12,524 nt of DNA from Lachnospiraceae bacterium UBA4381 (GCA_002391105.1 DGRT01000061.1:1-12524), one strand, 5' to 3'. Shown: positions 1-6,737, numbered from the stretch's first letter. A program made the numbers and translations. The notes: a model not told the origin generated them from the sequence alone.

Positions 1-1
1 A

Positions 2-2308
2 GATGAATATGATACACCAGAGGATAAAGAATATGGCTACATCAACATCACCAAGACTATCTCAGGTCCTGTAACAGATGAAGATCGTGATGGACTTACA
101 TTTACATTAACTAAGACAACTGCAACAGGTACTGAGACTATAGGAACATATAGACTTGGTGATAAAGAAGTATTTGCAGTTGATGATTCTGGAGTATATT
201 CACTTAAGGAACCAATTCAGGTTGATGTAACAAAAGAAAAAGAGTATTACACAGTAACAGAAACACTTACAACTCAGACTGGTCAGACATGTACTGTAAC
301 AAGTGTCATAAATGGTGGCGAAACAGTAAGTGGAAACGAGTCAGGAAATATAACAGTTGCTAAAGAAGAGACTTCAACAGTAGCATTCAATAATGAGTAT
401 TCGGAGATACCAGTAGTTGAGAAGAAGGCGACAATCAATATTACTAAGACTATTGAAGGTCCTGTAACTGATGAAGATAGAGATGGACTTATATTTACAG
501 TAAAGGATTCTGAAGGTAAAGTTGTTGGTTCTTACAAGCTTGGAGAAGACTTTGATCTGGTTGATGGAATTTATCAGCTAAGAACTCCACTTGAGGTTGA
601 TGCTTCTGATGAAGGAACAACTTATACGGTTGAGGAGACTCTTACAACTGCAAATGGTCTTACAGTATCAGTTAGCTATTCAGTAAATGGTAGTGAGTCA
701 ACTGAAGGAAAGAGCACAGATGTAAGTGTTGTAACAGATGATGAGGTAGTTGTAGCATTTGCAAATGTTTACACAAGAGATACAGGTTCTATAAAGATTA
801 CTAAGACTATAGAGGGACCTGTAACGGAGCATGATCTTGAAAATCTTACATTTACAGTAACTGACAAGGATGGTAATTCAATCGGTGAGTACAAGCTTGG
901 TGATTTTACTAAGGTTTCAGAAGGCGTGTATGAGAAGATTATCACTGATGTACCTACTGGTGGAGTAAAGGTTACAGAAACACTTTATGATGTTGATGGA
1001 ACTACATGTACAGTAAGTTACAGTGTGGATGGTGGAGATGAAAAGACTGGTTCAACAGCTAGTACTACAGTTACTAAAGATACAGAAACAGTAGTATCAT
1101 TTAGAGATAAGTACGAAGAAATCAAGAAAGACGAACCAAAAGATACAACAAAGACAGTTAAGATCAGCAAGGTTGATGCAACCAACTCTAAGGAGATTGC
1201 TGGTGCTGAGATGGAACTTTACAAGGTTGCTGATGACGGAACACTTACATTAGTTAAGAAGTGGACATCTACAACAGAGGTTCTTACATTTACAGTAGAG
1301 CCTGGCACATACAAGATCAAGGAAGTAGTTGCACCAGAAGGATATCAGTTGGTTGAAACAATGATTACATTCAGTCTTGATAAGGATGGAAATGTAAAGC
1401 TTGTTGAAGGTCCTGGTACAGTTGCTGAGGATGGAACTATTCAGTTTGAGAATGATCCTATCAAGGTAACTGGTAAGCTTTCAGTTCACGTAGTTGAGGA
1501 GAAGACAGGACGTGACGTACCGGGAGCTAAGGTTGAGGTTGAGTATCCAGACGGAACAAAGAAGACTTATACAACAAATGACAAGGGCGAAATCGTAGAT
1601 GAGAATGGAAATACTCCTATCGATGTTCCAGCCGGTGATTATAAGGTTACAGTTATCGAAGTTCCAGAAGGATATGAAGTAACAACTGGAGAAACTGGTA
1701 CAGTAACAGTTCCGGAGAATAAGGAAGGCCGTCATGAGGCTAAGATTATTCCTAAGACTGGTGGACTTAAGGTACAGGTTCTCGAAGAAGGATCTAACCG
1801 TGAGGTTCCAAATGCAACTGTTGAGATTGAAGCACCTGAAGGAGTTACATTCCCGGATGGTTCTACAAAGATTACAGCAGTTACAGATGAGCATGGTTGG
1901 GTAACATCTTATAAGGACAAGAATGGTAATACTATTGATATCACATCAGGTCTTATTCCTGGAGATTATAAGGTAACAGTAGTTAAGGTTCCGGAGGGAT
2001 ACAAGGTAACAACAGGTGAGACAAAGACTGTTACAGTTAAGAAGGGTGAAGTTGCTGAGCATAAAGCACTTATCGCTACAGCAGCTACTAAGGAAGTAGA
2101 AGAGCAGAAGACTGTTACAACACCTTCTACACCTTCAACACCTTCAACTACAACACCTGCAGCACCTTCTACACCTCAGAAGACAACATCGGTTGTTAAT
2201 ACAAGCGATACTATGAATATGGTACCTGTCATTGTAATAATGATCATATCACTCATAGCAGTAGCATTTATTATCATCCGTAAGAGACGTCTTAATAAAG
2301 AGAAATAA
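2..2308 (+). CDS. Large multidomain cell-surface protein (SpaA/prealbumin-like domains, C-terminal anchor), 5' end outside the window
   Basis: The frame is open from base 2 to the TAA at 2306-2308 (768 residues), so the start lies upstream; the GTG at 926 is internal. Residues about 14-371 hold three tandem modules, each opening with I-x-I-T-K-T-I-x-G-P-V-T. Residues about 385-485 form a SpaA-type domain with the triad expected for a Lys-Asn isopeptide bond: K390 in ISKVD, E441 in the GTYKIKEVVAPEGY motif and N484 in FENDP. Two further prealbumin-like domains follow (about 491-585 and 588-693), each with a GDYKVTV...VPEGY hallmark. Then come a Pro/Thr-rich stalk (about 704-728), a sorting-like motif VVNTSD (731-736), a membrane helix (about 741-759) and a basic tail RKRRLNKEK. 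Known for the family: secreted, wall- or membrane-anchored adhesin or pilin-like stalks. The ligand is unknown. The anchor departs from LPxTG, and an internal IPKTG sits at 583-587. Confidence 0.9.
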   Translation, partial: DEYDTPEDKEYGYINITKTISGPVTDEDRDGLTFTLTKTTATGTETIGTYRLGDKEVFAVDDSGVYSLKEPIQVDVTKEKEYYTVTETLTTQTGQTCTVTSVINGGETVSGNESGNITVAKEETSTVAFNNEYSEIPVVEKKATINITKTIEGPVTDEDRDGLIFTVKDSEGKVVGSYKLGEDFDLVDGIYQLRTPLEVDASDEGTTYTVEETLTTANGLTVSVSYSVNGSESTEGKSTDVSVVTDDEVVVAFANVYTRDTGSIKITKTIEGPVTEHDLENLTFTVTDKDGNSIGEYKLGDFTKVSEGVYEKIITDVPTGGVKVTETLYDVDGTTCTVSYSVDGGDEKTGSTASTTVTKDTETVVSFRDKYEEIKKDEPKDTTKTVKISKVDATNSKEIAGAEMELYKVADDGTLTLVKKWTSTTEVLTFTVEPGTYKIKEVVAPEGYQLVETMITFSLDKDGNVKLVEGPGTVAEDGTIQFENDPIKVTGKLSVHVVEEKTGRDVPGAKVEVEYPDGTKKTYTTNDKGEIVDENGNTPIDVPAGDYKVTVIEVPEGYEVTTGETGTVTVPENKEGRHEAKIIPKTGGLKVQVLEEGSNREVPNATVEIEAPEGVTFPDGSTKITAVTDEHGWVTSYKDKNGNTIDITSGLIPGDYKVTVVKVPEGYKVTTGETKTVTVKKGEVAEHKALIATAATKEVEEQKTVTTPSTPSTPSTTTPAAPSTPQKTTSVVNTSDTMNMVPVIVIMIISLIAVAFIIIRKRRLNKEK
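41..1114 (+). repeat. Three tandem protein-coding modules in the surface protein
   Basis: Three successive copies lie at about 41-403, 434-775 and 791-1114. Each starts with the I-T-K-T-I-x-G-P-V-T block and ends with an aromatic strand before the next (AFNNEY, AFANVY, SFRDKY). Copies 1 and 2 share the ten residues GPVTDEDRDG. Copy 3 is more diverged (GPVTEHDLEN). These are probably stacked immunoglobulin-like folds that lengthen the stalk. More copies may lie upstream of the window. Confidence 0.8.
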
Positions 2309-2336
2309 TCTTTATAGATTATGAGTAAACAAATTT

Positions 2337-2367
2337 CAGGGCTTGGTTTATACCAGGCCCTGTTTTT
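2337..2367 (+). terminator. Rho-independent terminator of the surface-protein gene
   Basis: An 11-bp stem pairs 2337-2347 with 2352-2362, with one G-U pair and a 4-nt loop. It is followed at once by TTTTT (2363-2367). It lies 29 nt past the stop codon. Confidence 0.93.
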
Positions 2368-2372
2368 GTCAC

Positions 2373-2660
2373 CTTAATCTTGATCAGGAAAACGTGGATA
2401 ATGAACTTTTGCAGAAATGTGGAACCCTGAGGGACTATGCGATTTTTAATCAGATTTATCAGAATAACTTGCAAAACAACATAGACGGACCTGCGAGGGA
2501 AGCGAAATACTACCGTATAGAAAAAGATAATCTGAGGGAATATTTGTTAAAGGCAGGTGAAGATGTTATGAGTTTCCTAACAGCAGAATATGATTGGAAA
2601 GAGGATATAAGGGTTAACCGAAAAGAGGCTTATGCTGAAGGCGAAGACCTAATTAATTAA
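2373..2660 (+). pseudogene. C-terminal remnant of an Rpn/PD-(D/E)XK nuclease transposase-family protein
   Basis: An open frame of about 95 codons has no credible start. The only upstream candidate is a TTG inside the terminator, there is no ribosome binding site, and the first in-frame ATG is deep inside. The translation matches what I recall of the C-terminal part of Firmicute Rpn-type transposase-family proteins: NELLQKCGTLRDYAIF, then a helix ending LREYLLKAGEDVMSFLTAEYD, then KEAYAEG, which in intact members opens an E/G-rich repeat tail. The nuclease core (D...E-x-K) is absent. The frame stops in an 8-nt tail-to-tail overlap with the MocR gene. I infer a decayed fragment left between the terminator and MocR. 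Family assignment is from memory of the motif order, so it is moderate only. Confidence 0.55.
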
Positions 2661-4125
2661 TGGCATTTTCCAGTCTCTTAACTGCTTCCTGAATATTACT
2701 GATTGGTATGGAAGAGTAGTTGATCATGCAGGTAAGTTCATTTTCTGTTTCATCTGATAAAGAGCGTGCTGATATAACAGAAATGTTAATTCCTTCTGCA
2801 TGACATGCTTTTATAAAACTGTTTTCATCTATACTGGTATGTACCTTAAGCAGAAAATGAAGTCCGGATTGTTCTTCGCTGATTTCTGAAATGTCAGCGA
2901 GTGATCCGGATTTTACTAAATTAAGTAATAAGTCTCTTTTTCTACGGGAAGTATTTCGCATTCTGTTTATATGCTTTTCAAAGTATCCCTGGGATATAAA
3001 GTTCGCCAGTGTGAGCTGTTCAAAGGTTGAAACCGGACACGAATAGAATGACAGTTTCTCGTGGTAAAGCTTCATCAGATGATCTGGAAGTATCATGTAG
3101 CTTATTCGGATAGTTGATGCCAGACTCTTGGTAAATGTGTTCATGTATATAACGGACTGATTGTTATCGATACTCATGAGTGAGGGGATAGGAAGACCGC
3201 TGAGACGAAACTCACTGTCGTAGTCATCCTCGATTATATAACGTCCGGTATCATTTGCCCAGTTTAGAAGCTCATACCTCCTTTTGATTGGCATAGTAAT
3301 GCCTGTGGGAAAATGATGTGATGGGGTAGTATGAACTACATCTACATGTTCCTTTTCAAGATAGATTGGATTAATACCGGATTCATCAAGTGGAATTCGG
3401 ACAGTTCTGACATTGTTAGCAGCCAGTGTCAGGGCAATTTTTTTATAACCTGGATCCTCAGTGGCATATATCTTATCATAGCCGAGAAGTTGAACCAGAA
3501 TGTTGTAAATGGTTTCGGTTCCGGCACCTACAATTATATTATTTGGGTTTACATAAAGTCCTCTAAATCCTTTTAGAAAGTCCGAGATTGCCTGCCGGAG
3601 TTCTTGGAGTCCGTTGGAAGGAGAGTTTGTCATAAGTATTTCCTGTTTTTCGGACAGTATTTTTCTGTTGAGCTTTGCCCAGGTTGCAAAAGGAAATGAT
3701 GAAGGTTCGTTTGCATTTGAACTGAAGTCAGCAAAATAATCCGGCGTGTTATGGACATATTCAGATGAGTGATGTGATGAATATGCCACTAAATCACGTG
3801 AGTCTGATGATGCATGATGGGGATAAGCTTCTGATTCATATGTGGGAACATTAGTAGTATAGTCAGTGGCATATCCGCTTGGAATGATATCGCTTACGAA
3901 GAAGCCTCTTTTGGGCTCTGAATAGATATACCCCTCTGAAACGAGTTGGCTATAAGCATTCTCGACAGTGATGACGCTGATGGAAAGCTGCCTTGCCAGA
4001 CTTCTTTTAGAAGGAAGGCGTGATTCGCTTTCGAGATTTCCGGCTAATATATCATCTCGAATCTTCTGATAAAGCTGCTCATAGAGAGGAACATTTTTAT
4101 TATCTGAGAAAGAATAAGAGATCAT
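2653..4125 (-). CDS. MocR/PdxR-family transcription regulator (GntR HTH fused to an aminotransferase-like domain)
   Basis: 490 residues, the usual MocR length. Residues about 8-78 form a GntR-type winged helix, with LYEQLYQKIRDDILAGNL, then RLPSKRSLARQLSIS and VITVENAYSQL, ending GYIYSEPKRGFFV. A linker of about 50 residues leads to a fold-type-I aminotransferase domain (about 132-489). It keeps the PLP-site residues: TPSHHFPTG (267-275), EDDYDSEFR (299-307; an Asp for the pyridine nitrogen), Lys333 in TFTKS for the Schiff base, and Arg340. An AAGGAG site lies 7 nt upstream of the ATG. The gene is transcribed away from a pyridoxal-type kinase. PdxR and PtsJ regulators sense PLP and control B6 genes, so B6 salvage control is the natural inference. 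It may repress itself and activate or repress the kinase; the sequence does not decide which. Confidence 0.93.
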   Translation of the reverse strand: MISYSFSDNKNVPLYEQLYQKIRDDILAGNLESESRLPSKRSLARQLSISVITVENAYSQLVSEGYIYSEPKRGFFVSDIIPSGYATDYTTNVPTYESEAYPHHASSDSRDLVAYSSHHSSEYVHNTPDYFADFSSNANEPSSFPFATWAKLNRKILSEKQEILMTNSPSNGLQELRQAISDFLKGFRGLYVNPNNIIVGAGTETIYNILVQLLGYDKIYATEDPGYKKIALTLAANNVRTVRIPLDESGINPIYLEKEHVDVVHTTPSHHFPTGITMPIKRRYELLNWANDTGRYIIEDDYDSEFRLSGLPIPSLMSIDNNQSVIYMNTFTKSLASTIRISYMILPDHLMKLYHEKLSFYSCPVSTFEQLTLANFISQGYFEKHINRMRNTSRRKRDLLLNLVKSGSLADISEISEEQSGLHFLLKVHTSIDENSFIKACHAEGINISVISARSLSDETENELTCMINYSSIPISNIQEAVKRLENAIN

Positions 4126-4163
4126 TCAGGCGCTCCTTGGAAAACAAGATAAAGTATATTTAA

Positions 4164-4193
4164 ATATTATTACAAGCTGCTGTCACGTGTCAA
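4164..4193 (-). promoter_or_regulatory. Probable sigma-A promoter of the MocR gene
   Basis: Minus strand: a perfect TTGACA -35 (complement of 4188-4193), an 18-nt spacer and TAATAT -10 (complement of 4164-4169). The expected start lies about 30 nt upstream of the MocR start codon. Confidence 0.7.
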
Positions 4194-4209
4194 CAATAAT
4201 CTGACCTTA

Positions 4210-4240
4210 TCAAAATAATCAAAACTGGGTATTTTCAAAA
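4210..4240. promoter_or_regulatory. Candidate operator: three TCAAAA direct repeats
   Basis: TCAAAA occurs at 4210-4215, 4219-4224 and 4235-4240, between the two divergent promoters and up to the kinase -35. MocR proteins commonly bind direct repeats in such spacers. The motif is short and A-rich, so chance is a real alternative. Confidence 0.3.
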
Positions 4241-4259
4241 TGTCAGATGCGAGTATAAT
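4232..4259 (+). promoter_or_regulatory. Probable promoter of the pyridoxal kinase gene
   Basis: A perfect TATAAT at 4254-4259 follows a weak -35 TTTTCA (4232-4237) with a 16-nt spacer. A strong -10 with a poor -35 fits a promoter that needs an activator. The resulting leader is about 110 nt. Confidence 0.6.
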
Positions 4260-4329
4260 CAGCTATTATTAAAGCCTAGCAATATCTGTAATAGAACAGG
4301 TTGTGGGCGGATAATTCATATGATGATTA

Positions 4330-4350
4330 CCACAGGTTTCCAGTCTGTGG
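4330..4350 (+). other. Hairpin in the kinase leader
   Basis: CCACAG (4330-4335) pairs perfectly with CTGTGG (4345-4350) around a 9-nt loop, 27 nt before the start codon. CAGGTTTC occurs at 4333-4340 and again at 4357-4364, just before the ribosome binding site. No U-tract follows, so it is not a terminator. Its role is unknown. Confidence 0.4.
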
Positions 4351-4377
4351 CAGGTGCAGGTTTCAAGGAGGTTTATA

Positions 4378-5220
4378 ATGAAACGAATACTTACTATCCA
4401 GGATATATCATGTCTTGGAAAATGCTCCATTACTGTAGCGTTACCGATAATATCAGCTATGGGAGTTGAGACAACTATACTTCCAACGGCAGTTCTGTCA
4501 ACACATACCATGTTCCCGGACTTTACTGTTAAGGATCTTACAGATCAGCTAATTCCTATTACTAATCATTGGAAGAGTCAGAATGTAAAGTTTGATGCTA
4601 TCTACACCGGTTATCTTGGTTCTGCTGAAGAGATTGAGATAGCAGAGAAGATATTTGATGAGTTCGGTGGGGATGATACACTTATCTTTATCGATCCTGT
4701 TATGGCAGATAATGGGAAGCTTTATCCTGCATTTGATATGGACTATGCAAAAAGAAATGCAGCTCTTTCAGGCAAGGCAGATATTATAGTTCCAAATATT
4801 ACAGAGGCCTGCTTTATGACAGACACTGAATATAAAGAGACTTACGATGAGGCTTATGTACTTGAGCTTCTTGACAAATTATCAAAGCTTGGAGCTAAGA
4901 AGGTGGTTCTTACAGGTGTGTCACTTTCAGAAGGTAAGACTGGTGTGTATGGCCTGGATACAGAGACGGGAGAGAAGATTATCTACCAGAATGACAAGGT
5001 GGATGCTGCATATCATGGCACGGGAGATATATTTGCCAGTGTATCTGTCGGAGCTGTTACGAGAGGACTCAGTCTTAAGGATGCATTTAAGATAGCGGCC
5101 GATTATACGGCTGATACCATAAGGGTTACTCTTGATAATCCTGAGAAGCCCTGGTATGGAGTTGATTTTGAAGCTACTATACCTGAACTTGTCGATACAC
5201 TCAGAGAGTATCTCAAGTAG
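4378..5220 (+). CDS. pdxK: Pyridoxal/pyridoxamine kinase (PfkB/ribokinase-like fold)
   Basis: 280 residues, normal for PdxK/PdxY kinases. It phosphorylates pyridoxal, pyridoxamine or pyridoxine with ATP in the cytoplasm, the first step of B6 salvage to PLP. The N-terminus IQDISCLGKCSITVALPII, followed by LPTAVLSTHT, is the substrate-side signature of the Firmicute pyridoxamine-kinase group. DPVMADNGKLY (106-116) and PNITEA (139-144) are family blocks. HGTGD (213-217) supplies the anion hole and catalytic Asp217. I chose the ATG at 4378 because AAGGAGG (4365-4371) lies 6 nt upstream; an in-frame GTG at 4354 lies before that site and would make the site coding. It is divergent from a MocR regulator, which likely controls it. 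Substrate preference among the B6 vitamers cannot be read from the sequence. A related hydroxymethylpyrimidine kinase is less likely given these motifs. Confidence 0.93.
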   Translation: MKRILTIQDISCLGKCSITVALPIISAMGVETTILPTAVLSTHTMFPDFTVKDLTDQLIPITNHWKSQNVKFDAIYTGYLGSAEEIEIAEKIFDEFGGDDTLIFIDPVMADNGKLYPAFDMDYAKRNAALSGKADIIVPNITEACFMTDTEYKETYDEAYVLELLDKLSKLGAKKVVLTGVSLSEGKTGVYGLDTETGEKIIYQNDKVDAAYHGTGDIFASVSVGAVTRGLSLKDAFKIAADYTADTIRVTLDNPEKPWYGVDFEATIPELVDTLREYLK

Positions 5221-5265
5221 TAGATAAATGTTTATATATTTAAAAGTGTTGTAATCATCCATAAT

Positions 5266-5384
5266 TCAGGTAGAAATATATAATATCGTGAAGATATATA
5301 AGTCAGGTAGAAATATATAATAAACTTATGTAAGAGTGGTAATGATAAATAAGAACAGCAAAGATTTATAAGAACAGTAAAGAT
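5266..5384. repeat. Two pairs of short direct repeats in A/T-rich spacer
   Basis: A 20-nt sequence, TCAGGTAGAAATATATAATA, occurs identically at 5266-5285 and 5303-5322 (37-nt period). A second, 17-nt pair, ATAAGAACAGYAAAGAT, lies at 5349-5365 and 5368-5384 (one difference, 19-nt period). The stretch 5221-5404 has no convincing gene. The duplications look like local slippage, though a protein-binding array cannot be excluded. Confidence 0.75.
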
Positions 5385-5406
5385 AATAGTGAGGGTTTAT
5401 AAATGA

Positions 5407-5456
5407 GCCGTGTTTCAGCCGCTAAATAATCTGGTTGAAACATGGCTTTATTTGTG
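5407..5456 (+). terminator. Likely terminator downstream of the kinase gene
   Basis: A 14-bp stem pairs 5407-5420 with 5433-5446 (two G-U pairs, 12-nt loop). TTTATTTGTG follows. It lies 186 nt after the kinase stop, beyond the direct repeats. The stem could also act on the minus strand, but the tail there is less U-rich. Confidence 0.8.
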
Positions 5457-5467
5457 TGATAATCTGA

Positions 5468-5560
5468 TTACGTGACTGTAATTCCGGCGCACTTTCCGAC
5501 TTCAAGAACCGCAGATACGTATGACATATGGTGTCTCAGGGGTATTCTTGACACCCGCAT
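5468..5560 (-). CDS. Possible 30-residue small protein opposite the cysE leader
   Basis: A minus-strand ATG-to-TAA frame encodes MRVSRIPLRHHM followed by SYVSAVLEVGKCAGITVT. The DNA is visibly GC-richer than the flanking spacer and the translation has a protein-like composition with one Cys. Against it: no Shine-Dalgarno sequence precedes the ATG (the upstream is AATAATTATTAACAAA), no strong promoter is seen, and the plus strand of the same stretch is also open. I do not recognise a family. It may instead be part of a structured leader RNA for cysE. Confidence 0.25.
   Translation of the reverse strand: MRVSRIPLRHHMSYVSAVLEVGKCAGITVT
5502..5555 (+). other. cysE leader with two overlapping hairpins
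   Basis: Helix A pairs TCAAGAA (5502-5508) with TTCTTGA (5545-5551). Helix B pairs GGTGTC (5530-5535) with GACACC (5550-5555). They share 5550-5551, so they cannot both form fully. Only a loose U-containing run (CATTTTGTT) follows, so helix B is at best a weak terminator. I see no T-box ACC-binding sequence and no SAM or other riboswitch core that I know. TTGACA at 5548-5553 with AATAAT at 5570-5575 (16-nt spacer) could be a promoter, but transcription would then start almost at the ribosome binding site. Confidence 0.35.
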
Positions 5561-5595
5561 CATTTTGTTAATAATTATTAAAGAGGTGTTTGATC

Positions 5596-6519
5596 ATGAG
5601 CAATCTTATATGTGACAATATAGCAGAAATAATAACAGATATTACTTCAGACTATGAGAAGGGGCGTCCTATCGATAAGCAGGATATATTTGGCAGACCT
5701 GACAGGAACTCTGTAACAGAGATAATCAGTAAGCTTAACAAGATCGTTTTTGCAGGATATTTTATGGACAGAACCTATAAGATATATAACCTGAATACAA
5801 CTATTGCTGCATTAATAGAGGATGTATCCTATAATCTTAACAGACAGATAGCTCTGGCGCTGCATTTTGATTCGAACTTGAAGGATAAGTCTGAGGAGGA
5901 GATAAGGTATGTGGCAGAGGATTATACTGTCAAATTTATGAAGAAGATTCCTGAGATACGTGAATATCTTGATACAGATATTGAGGCTTTGTATGTAGGT
6001 GATCCTGCTGCGGAATCCAAGGATGCTATCATCATATGTTATCCCGGACTTTTTGCGATATCTGTTCAGAGGTATGCACATGTTCTGTATCAGCTTGGAG
6101 TTCCGATACTGCCCAGAATAATGACTGAGCATGCTCACAGTAAAACGGGTATAGATATCAACCCCGGTGCGACTATAGGAAAATACTTCTTTATCGATCA
6201 TGGTACAGGTGTTGTTATTGGTGAAACTACGATAATAGGAGAAAATGTAAAGATATACCAGGGTGTTACACTTGGAGCGCTTTCAACGAGAGGCGGACGT
6301 GGACTGATAGATAAGAAGAGACATCCGACTATTGAGGATAATGTTACGGTTTATTCAGGAGCCTCAATACTTGGTGGAGATACTGTAATAGGTAAGGGCT
6401 CTGTCATAGGCGGTAATGTATTCCTGACAAAGTCTGTTGCTCCCGGTACAAGAGTTTATGTGGCAAATCAGGAGCTTAAGTTTGATGGTGATGAGAAGTT
6501 CTGGGTTTATGAGATATAA
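5596..6519 (+). CDS. cysE: Serine O-acetyltransferase
   Basis: 307 residues. It transfers acetyl from acetyl-CoA to L-serine, giving O-acetylserine for cysteine synthase. An alpha-helical N-terminal part (about 1-175) precedes a left-handed beta-helix of hexapeptide repeats. Catalytic residues match E. coli CysE: Asp187 in GIDINP (Asp143), Asp201-His202 in DHGTG (Asp157-His158), His243 in KRHP (His193), and Asp136 in GDPA (Asp92). The neighbouring His of DIHP is Asn here, but that position is not part of the dyad. The protein ends in WVYEI; a C-terminal Ile is what CysE inserts into the CysK active site, so complex formation is possible. It is longer than compact Bacillus-type enzymes and resembles the roughly 300-residue type. 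The ATG at 5596 is chosen because AAAGAGG lies 9 nt upstream. A terminator isolates it from the next gene, and no cysK is in the window. Confidence 0.93.
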   Translation: MSNLICDNIAEIITDITSDYEKGRPIDKQDIFGRPDRNSVTEIISKLNKIVFAGYFMDRTYKIYNLNTTIAALIEDVSYNLNRQIALALHFDSNLKDKSEEEIRYVAEDYTVKFMKKIPEIREYLDTDIEALYVGDPAAESKDAIIICYPGLFAISVQRYAHVLYQLGVPILPRIMTEHAHSKTGIDINPGATIGKYFFIDHGTGVVIGETTIIGENVKIYQGVTLGALSTRGGRGLIDKKRHPTIEDNVTVYSGASILGGDTVIGKGSVIGGNVFLTKSVAPGTRVYVANQELKFDGDEKFWVYEI

Positions 6520-6580
6520 TTGTCGTTGAATTAAAAAGATGCTTTTGAAGGTAATATACAAATCCGGAATGATTTAATTG

Positions 6581-6605
6581 AGGAGGGGACAACCCCTCCT
6601 TTTAG
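6581..6605 (+). terminator. Rho-independent terminator of cysE
   Basis: A perfect 8-bp stem pairs AGGAGGGG (6581-6588) with CCCCTCCT (6593-6600) around an ACAA loop, followed by TTTTAG. It lies 61 nt past the cysE stop. Confidence 0.9.
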
Positions 6606-6649
6606 TTATCAAATAAATAACTAATTTATCTGAAAACGGATAATTATGG

Positions 6650-6678
6650 TTGCAAAACGGGTATAAATGGTGTATTAT
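6650..6678 (+). promoter_or_regulatory. Probable promoter of the HTH-Uma2 gene
   Basis: TTGCAA (6650-6655), a 17-nt spacer, then TATTAT (6673-6678). The sequence AAAACGG occurs twice nearby (6633-6639 and 6654-6660), the second copy overlapping the -35. This could be a site for the gene's own HTH domain, which is inference only. Confidence 0.55.
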
Positions 6679-6737
6679 ATATTTGTAAAGATTAATCACA
6701 GATGATGGTGGGATAACAATGTAAGGAGGAGATTCGT

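Noticed and set aside
926..2308. A separate 460-residue gene starting at the GTG at 926
   Set aside because: The same frame is open from base 2, the GTG lies inside the third repeat module, and no ribosome binding site precedes it.
2343..2660. An intact 105-residue gene
   Set aside because: Its TTG start lies in the stem of the surface-protein terminator, with no ribosome binding site. Only a C-terminal family fragment is recognisable.
4354..4377. An upstream GTG start for the kinase
   Set aside because: It would put the strong AAGGAGG inside the coding region and add eight residues not typical of the family.
4269..4511. An 80-residue minus-strand gene across the kinase start
   Set aside because: It overlaps the kinase leader and coding start, has no ribosome binding site and no protein-like signature.
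5457..5595. T-box or SAM riboswitch before cysE
   Set aside because: The segment is too short for a full T-box, and the conserved tRNA acceptor-end-binding sequence and SAM core are not seen.
6169..6171. Loss of a catalytic His in CysE (DINP instead of DIHP)
   Set aside because: Numbering against E. coli CysE puts the catalytic His in DHATG (His158), which is conserved here as His202. The DIHP His is position 145 and is not in the dyad.
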